From Nocardioides sp. SLBN-35 (lineage in GTDB: Bacteria > Actinomycetota > Actinomycetes > Propionibacteriales > Nocardioidaceae), in assembly GCF_006715725.1 (NCBI RefSeq), contig NZ_VFNU01000001.1, positions 3,286,001 to 3,350,000 on the forward strand: 64,000 bases of DNA, in the 5' to 3' direction. Positions within the stretch are counted from its first letter, which is position 1, and each line of letters begins with the position of its first letter. This document shows, in pieces, positions 61,388 through 64,000 of the stretch. The position numbers were made by a program, and so were the translations under genes. The notes under the pieces are model-generated. The model was given only the letters and a program-made list of their open reading frames with translations, had not been told where the DNA came from and did not search any database.

Positions 61388-62560
61388 ATGGCCACGCACG
61401 ACCTCGCGATGCGGGCCCGCGACCTGGTCCGGATCCACGACGCGGTGCTCTCCGGGTCCGCGCCGCCCGAGCGGCCGCGGGCCGTCGTCGCGCGGTCCTG
61501 GACCCGGGTGCTGAGCCTCGGGATCGATCCCGACGGCCGCAACGGCCGTGACCCGCTGCCGCCCTCCGACGTCGAGGAGCGGCGTCGTACGTCGCGGCTC
61601 TCGCTGGTCATCGACGAGATCCGTGAGCTGTTGCTCAGCGCCGCCGACGCGTCGAACTACCTGGTCGTCGTGACCGACGCCGAGGGTGTGGTGCTGTGGC
61701 GCAGCGGCTCGCCGCGGGTGAAGCGGCAGGCCGACGGGCTCGGCTTCGCCGACGGCGCGACCTGGACCGAGCAGGCCGTCGGCACCAACGCGATCGGCAC
61801 CGCGCTCGCGGAGGCCGCGCCGGTGCAGCTGTTCGCGGCCGAGCACTTCGAGAACGCCCAGGTGCCCTGGTACTGCACCGCCTCCCCCATCCACGACCCG
61901 ATCGACGGCTCGCTGCTCGGCATCGTCGACGTCAGCGGACCCGCGCTCACGCTCCACCCGGCGATCGAGGCGCTCGTCACGGCATCGGTCCGGCTCGCGG
62001 AGGCACGGTTGTGGCGCCACCACGAGGAACGTCTCGACCAGCTGCGGCGCACGGCGGAGCCGCTGCTCTCCGGCGCCAACGGCCCGCTGCTCGTGGTCGA
62101 CGACCACGGCTGGGTCGCCGCGCACCAGGGCGTCGCCGTCCGCGACCGGGTCGAGGCGCCCCAACCCGACCGGGCCCTCGCCGTACCGGGGATCGGGCTG
62201 TGCCTGCCCGAGCGCCTGCGAGGTGGCTGGCTGATCCGGCCCTCGGCCTCCGCGCACGTGCTCTCGGCAGTGCTCGATCTCGGCGCCTCGCCCGCGACCC
62301 TCGAGGTACGCGGCGGCGACTCGCCGTGGCGGGTCGCACTCACACCCCGGCACGCCGAGCTCCTCGCAGCCATCGCCGCCGCCGGCCCAGCCGGCGTCTC
62401 CGCGGGCCGGCTCAGCCAGGTGCTGTACGGCGACAGCGGGCGCCAGGTCACCGTGCGCGCGGAGATCTCGCGGATGCGCCGGGTGCTCGGCGCGCTGCTG
62501 GCGACCAACCCCTACCGCCTCGGTGAGGGCGTGTCGCTCAGCGTGGTCGGCGCTCGCTAG
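61388..62560 (+). CDS. GAF-domain transcription regulator with C-terminal helix-turn-helix
   Basis: The 390-aa protein has a conserved N-terminal RxxVxxSWxR-like segment (RAVVARSWTRVLSLGID), a GAF domain (about 75-200; WTEQAVGTNAIGTAL and SPIHDPIDGSLLGIVDVSG are typical of AcoR/MimR-type sensors) and a C-terminal winged-helix DNA-binding region (LTPRHAELLAAI, about 310-390). The sigma-54 AAA+ domain of AcoR is absent. TACGGT is 6 nt before the ATG, so it is leaderless. It probably controls the divergent monooxygenase. Confidence 0.85.
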   Translation: MATHDLAMRARDLVRIHDAVLSGSAPPERPRAVVARSWTRVLSLGIDPDGRNGRDPLPPSDVEERRRTSRLSLVIDEIRELLLSAADASNYLVVVTDAEGVVLWRSGSPRVKRQADGLGFADGATWTEQAVGTNAIGTALAEAAPVQLFAAEHFENAQVPWYCTASPIHDPIDGSLLGIVDVSGPALTLHPAIEALVTASVRLAEARLWRHHEERLDQLRRTAEPLLSGANGPLLVVDDHGWVAAHQGVAVRDRVEAPQPDRALAVPGIGLCLPERLRGGWLIRPSASAHVLSAVLDLGASPATLEVRGGDSPWRVALTPRHAELLAAIAAAGPAGVSAGRLSQVLYGDSGRQVTVRAEISRMRRVLGALLATNPYRLGEGVSLSVVGAR

Positions 62561-63384
62561 CTGTCGATTCCGAGCAGCTCCGGCTCGCGCTCCCGCCAGG
62601 CCGCCGCGGCCTGCTTCGTCACGGGGCCGGGCGCCTCGAGGGTGCGGTCGTCCCAGCGGTGCACGCCCTGCACGTCGCGGGTCGTCGAGACCAGGAAGAT
62701 CTCGTCGGCGCCGGCCGCCACGTCGATCGGCTCGTCCACCTCGACCGCCCCGACCCACTCCAGGACCAGCGCCCGCGTCACTCCGGCCAGGCAGCCGCTG
62801 GCCAGCGTGGACGTGCGCACCTCGCCGTCGACCACGTAGAACACGTTGGTGCCGGTGCCCTCGCACAGGTTCCCGGCGAGGTTCGCGAACACCGCCTCGC
62901 TCGCGCCCTGCTCGCGCGCAGCGGCCAGGGCGACGACGTTCTCGGCGTACGACGTCGTCTTGAGTCCCGCCAGCGGCCCCCGCTCGTTGCGCGGCCACGG
63001 CACGGTGATCACCGCCGTCGTCTCCTGCGCCGGATCCATCGGGGCGGCCACCACGATCGCGGTCAGCGGGTCGTCGCCGCGCCCGCTGCCCAGCGGTGCG
63101 TTGCCGCCGGTGACGGTGATCCGCAGCCGACCCAGCGGCAGCGGTTCGCCTTCGAGCACGGCGGCCACGCCCCGTCGTACGTCATCGACGTCGAGGCCCA
63201 CCAGCCCCAGCCCGGCCGCCGACCGCTCCAGCCGGTCGAGGTGGCGCCCCAGCGCGAACGGCTTGCCGTCGACGACCTTGACCGCCTCGAACACCGCGTC
63301 CCCGACGGTCAGTCCGTGATCGGTCACCGGCACCGCCGGCGCCATCGGGTCGGACAGGACTCGGCCGTTGATCCACACGCGCAT
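62557..63384 (-). CDS. Fold-type IV PLP enzyme (aminodeoxychorismate lyase-like)
   Basis: The 275-aa protein has VTDHGLTVGDAVFEAVKV near the N terminus, the PLP lysine in GLKTTSYAENVVAL, EGTGTNVF and the C-terminal GVTRALVLE and EIFLVSTTRDV segments. It may be PabC (4-aminobenzoate synthesis) or a branched-chain/D-amino-acid aminotransferase. TACGCT lies 6 nt before the ATG. Its stop overlaps that of the GAF regulator through a shared CTAG. Confidence 0.85.
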   Translation of the reverse strand: MRVWINGRVLSDPMAPAVPVTDHGLTVGDAVFEAVKVVDGKPFALGRHLDRLERSAAGLGLVGLDVDDVRRGVAAVLEGEPLPLGRLRITVTGGNAPLGSGRGDDPLTAIVVAAPMDPAQETTAVITVPWPRNERGPLAGLKTTSYAENVVALAAAREQGASEAVFANLAGNLCEGTGTNVFYVVDGEVRTSTLASGCLAGVTRALVLEWVGAVEVDEPIDVAAGADEIFLVSTTRDVQGVHRWDDRTLEAPGPVTKQAAAAWREREPELLGIDS

Positions 63385-63430
63385 GGGCCCAGCGTAGAAG
63401 GGGCCGACATGCCGGAAGTGGACCCCCGTT

Positions 63431-63459
63431 TTGGCGCGGTTCACGCAATCGGCTACTGT
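63431..63459 (+). promoter_or_regulatory. Promoter of the tRNA-Gly-Cys-Val operon
   Basis: TTGGCG (63431-63436) and TACTGT (63454-63459) are separated by exactly 17 bases, the best sigma-70-type pair in the window. The predicted start of transcription is about 40 nt upstream of tRNA-Gly. Confidence 0.8.
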
Positions 63460-63507
63460 TCTCAACGCACCGCAGGGCGGGCCGAAAGGCACGCAGGGCA
63501 GTGCGAT

Positions 63508-63580
63508 GCGGACGTAGCTCAGTTGGTAGAGCGCAACCTTGCCAAGGTTGAGGTCGCGAGTTCGAGCCTCGTCGTCCGCT
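63508..63580 (+). tRNA. tRNA-Gly, anticodon GCC
   Basis: The 73-nt cloverleaf has acceptor GCGGACG/CGTCCGC, discriminator T, D-arm GCTCAGTTGGTAGAGC, anticodon stem CAACC/GGTTG with loop TTGCCAA, and T-arm GAGTTCGAGCCTC. CCA is not encoded. Confidence 0.97.
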
Positions 63581-63630
63581 CGGAGTGGTCAGACCCACTG
63601 CCTGACCAGGCCAGTGTGTAGGGCCGCCGC

Positions 63631-63701
63631 GGTGGGTTGGCCGAGAGGCGAGGCAACGGACTGCAAATCCGTGTACACGGGTTCAAATCCCGTACCCACC
63701 T
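63631..63701 (+). tRNA. tRNA-Cys, anticodon GCA
   Basis: The 71-nt cloverleaf has acceptor GGTGGGT/ACCCACC, discriminator T, anticodon stem ACGGA/TCCGT with loop CTGCAAA and T-arm CGGGTTCAAATCCCG. CCA is not encoded. Confidence 0.97.
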
Positions 63702-63718
63702 CACAGACAACTCCACAG

Positions 63719-63790
63719 GGGCGATTGGCGCAGCGGTAGCGCGCTTCCTTGACACGGAAGAGGTCACTGGTTCAAACCCAGTATCGCCCA
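63719..63790 (+). tRNA. tRNA-Val, anticodon GAC
   Basis: The 72-nt cloverleaf has acceptor GGGCGAT/ATCGCCC, discriminator A, anticodon stem CTTCC/GGAAG with loop TTGACAC and T-arm ACTGGTTCAAACCCAGT. The third gene of the tRNA cluster, it is a near-copy of the tRNA-Val(CAC) at 59306-59377. Confidence 0.97.
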
Positions 63791-63799
63791 CCAGCCTTC

Positions 63800-63858
63800 G
63801 GGCACCGAGCCGGCTCGGATCCTCACGGATCGGGCCGGTTTGTTCGTTTCCGGTGCCC
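63800..63858 (+). terminator. Terminator of the tRNA operon
   Basis: An inner GC stem (63811-63822 with 63827-63838) is followed by TTTGTTCGTTT, and an outer GGGCACCG/CGGTGCCC pair (63800-63807, 63851-63858) can extend it. It may also end the convergent gene at the right edge. Confidence 0.85.
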
Positions 63859-63860
63859 GT

Positions 63861-64000
63861 TCAAGCGACGCCCTCGCCCCGCTCCCCCGCCAGGAACCGC
63901 TCGACCCGCCGGTCCGGCACCAGCCACATCGCGGCCACGACCACCATCGGCACGATCCCGGCGACCGGCTCCCACAGCGCGAGCAGGATGCCGGCGATGT
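63861..64000 (-). CDS. TMEM175 (DUF1211)-like potassium channel, C-terminal fragment
   Basis: Only the last 46 codons are in the window, ending at a TGA at 63861-63863. The visible sequence is a membrane helix (GILLALWEPVAGIVPMVVVA) followed by MWLVPDRRVERFL, closely resembling the C-terminal end of bacterial TMEM175 proteins (W-L-x-PDRRIE). Most of the protein lies beyond the right edge, so the call is tentative. Confidence 0.55.
   Translation of the reverse strand, partial: IAGILLALWEPVAGIVPMVVVAAMWLVPDRRVERFLAGERGEGVA

Overview
The window is chromosomal DNA from a high-GC actinobacterium. The family content, the GC-rich third codon positions, the many leaderless TANNNT-(6-8 nt)-start promoters and the block order thrS..pgsA..pdxS..yebC-ruvCAB-yajC-secDF-apt-relA..hisS-aspS..alaS-ruvX-mltG-aroE..aroCKBQ-efp-nusB all fit Nocardioides or a close relative (Propionibacteriales). 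The genus is inference. No phage, IS transposase or CRISPR array was seen, and no gene-free stretch exceeds 300 bases (the largest, about 240 bases, is 22773-23012).

Left accessory block (1-9640): a truncated PAS-PAS histidine kinase reads leftward off the edge. Divergent from it is a plus-strand run with the order and families of the indole-3-acetate degradation genes iacA-B-C-D-E-F: group D flavin hydroxylase, small protein, Rieske oxygenase alpha and beta subunits, SDR dehydrogenase and 2Fe-2S flavoreductase. A GMC alcohol oxidoreductase and an aldehyde dehydrogenase follow behind their own promoter-like site. An alcohol to aldehyde to acid module feeding an aromatic-acid pathway is the natural reading (inference).

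Core block, minus strand (9647-44215): nusB, efp and the shikimate genes aroQ/B/K/C, then a ParDE-type toxin-antitoxin pair, a prepilin peptidase, aroE, mltG, ruvX, alaS, two small membrane-associated proteins and rarA. Next come a five-gene peptide/nickel-type ABC importer, the MBL hydrolase-hisS-aspS operon, a plus-strand DUF349 gene, relA, apt, secF, secD, yajC, ruvB, ruvA, ruvC (with a LexA-type SOS box) and the YebC regulator.

Surface-protein block (44231-49304): an acyltransferase and pdxT, then a five-gene insertion that separates pdxT from pdxS. The insertion has two exported proteins with SipW-type alternate signal peptides, two archaeal/ER-type signal peptidases (one carrying a second SipW-type signal-like segment and an exported domain at its C terminus) and one LPXTG-like wall protein. 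A 177-bp palindromic element lies inside this cluster. It is the best candidate here for an under-described system: a dedicated export and assembly line for a surface fibre or coat.

Right block (49454-64000): pdxS, pgsA, a HIT protein, a TetR regulator, a lysozyme-like lipoprotein, thrS, a Dps ferritin, an excalibur protein and a large secreted PKD protein. These are followed by tRNA-Val(CAC), an FMO-type monooxygenase with an N-terminal NTF2-like domain, a divergent GAF-HTH regulator and an aminodeoxychorismate-lyase-like protein. A tRNA-Gly/Cys/Val operon with clear promoter and terminator and the C-terminal end of a TMEM175-like channel close the window.
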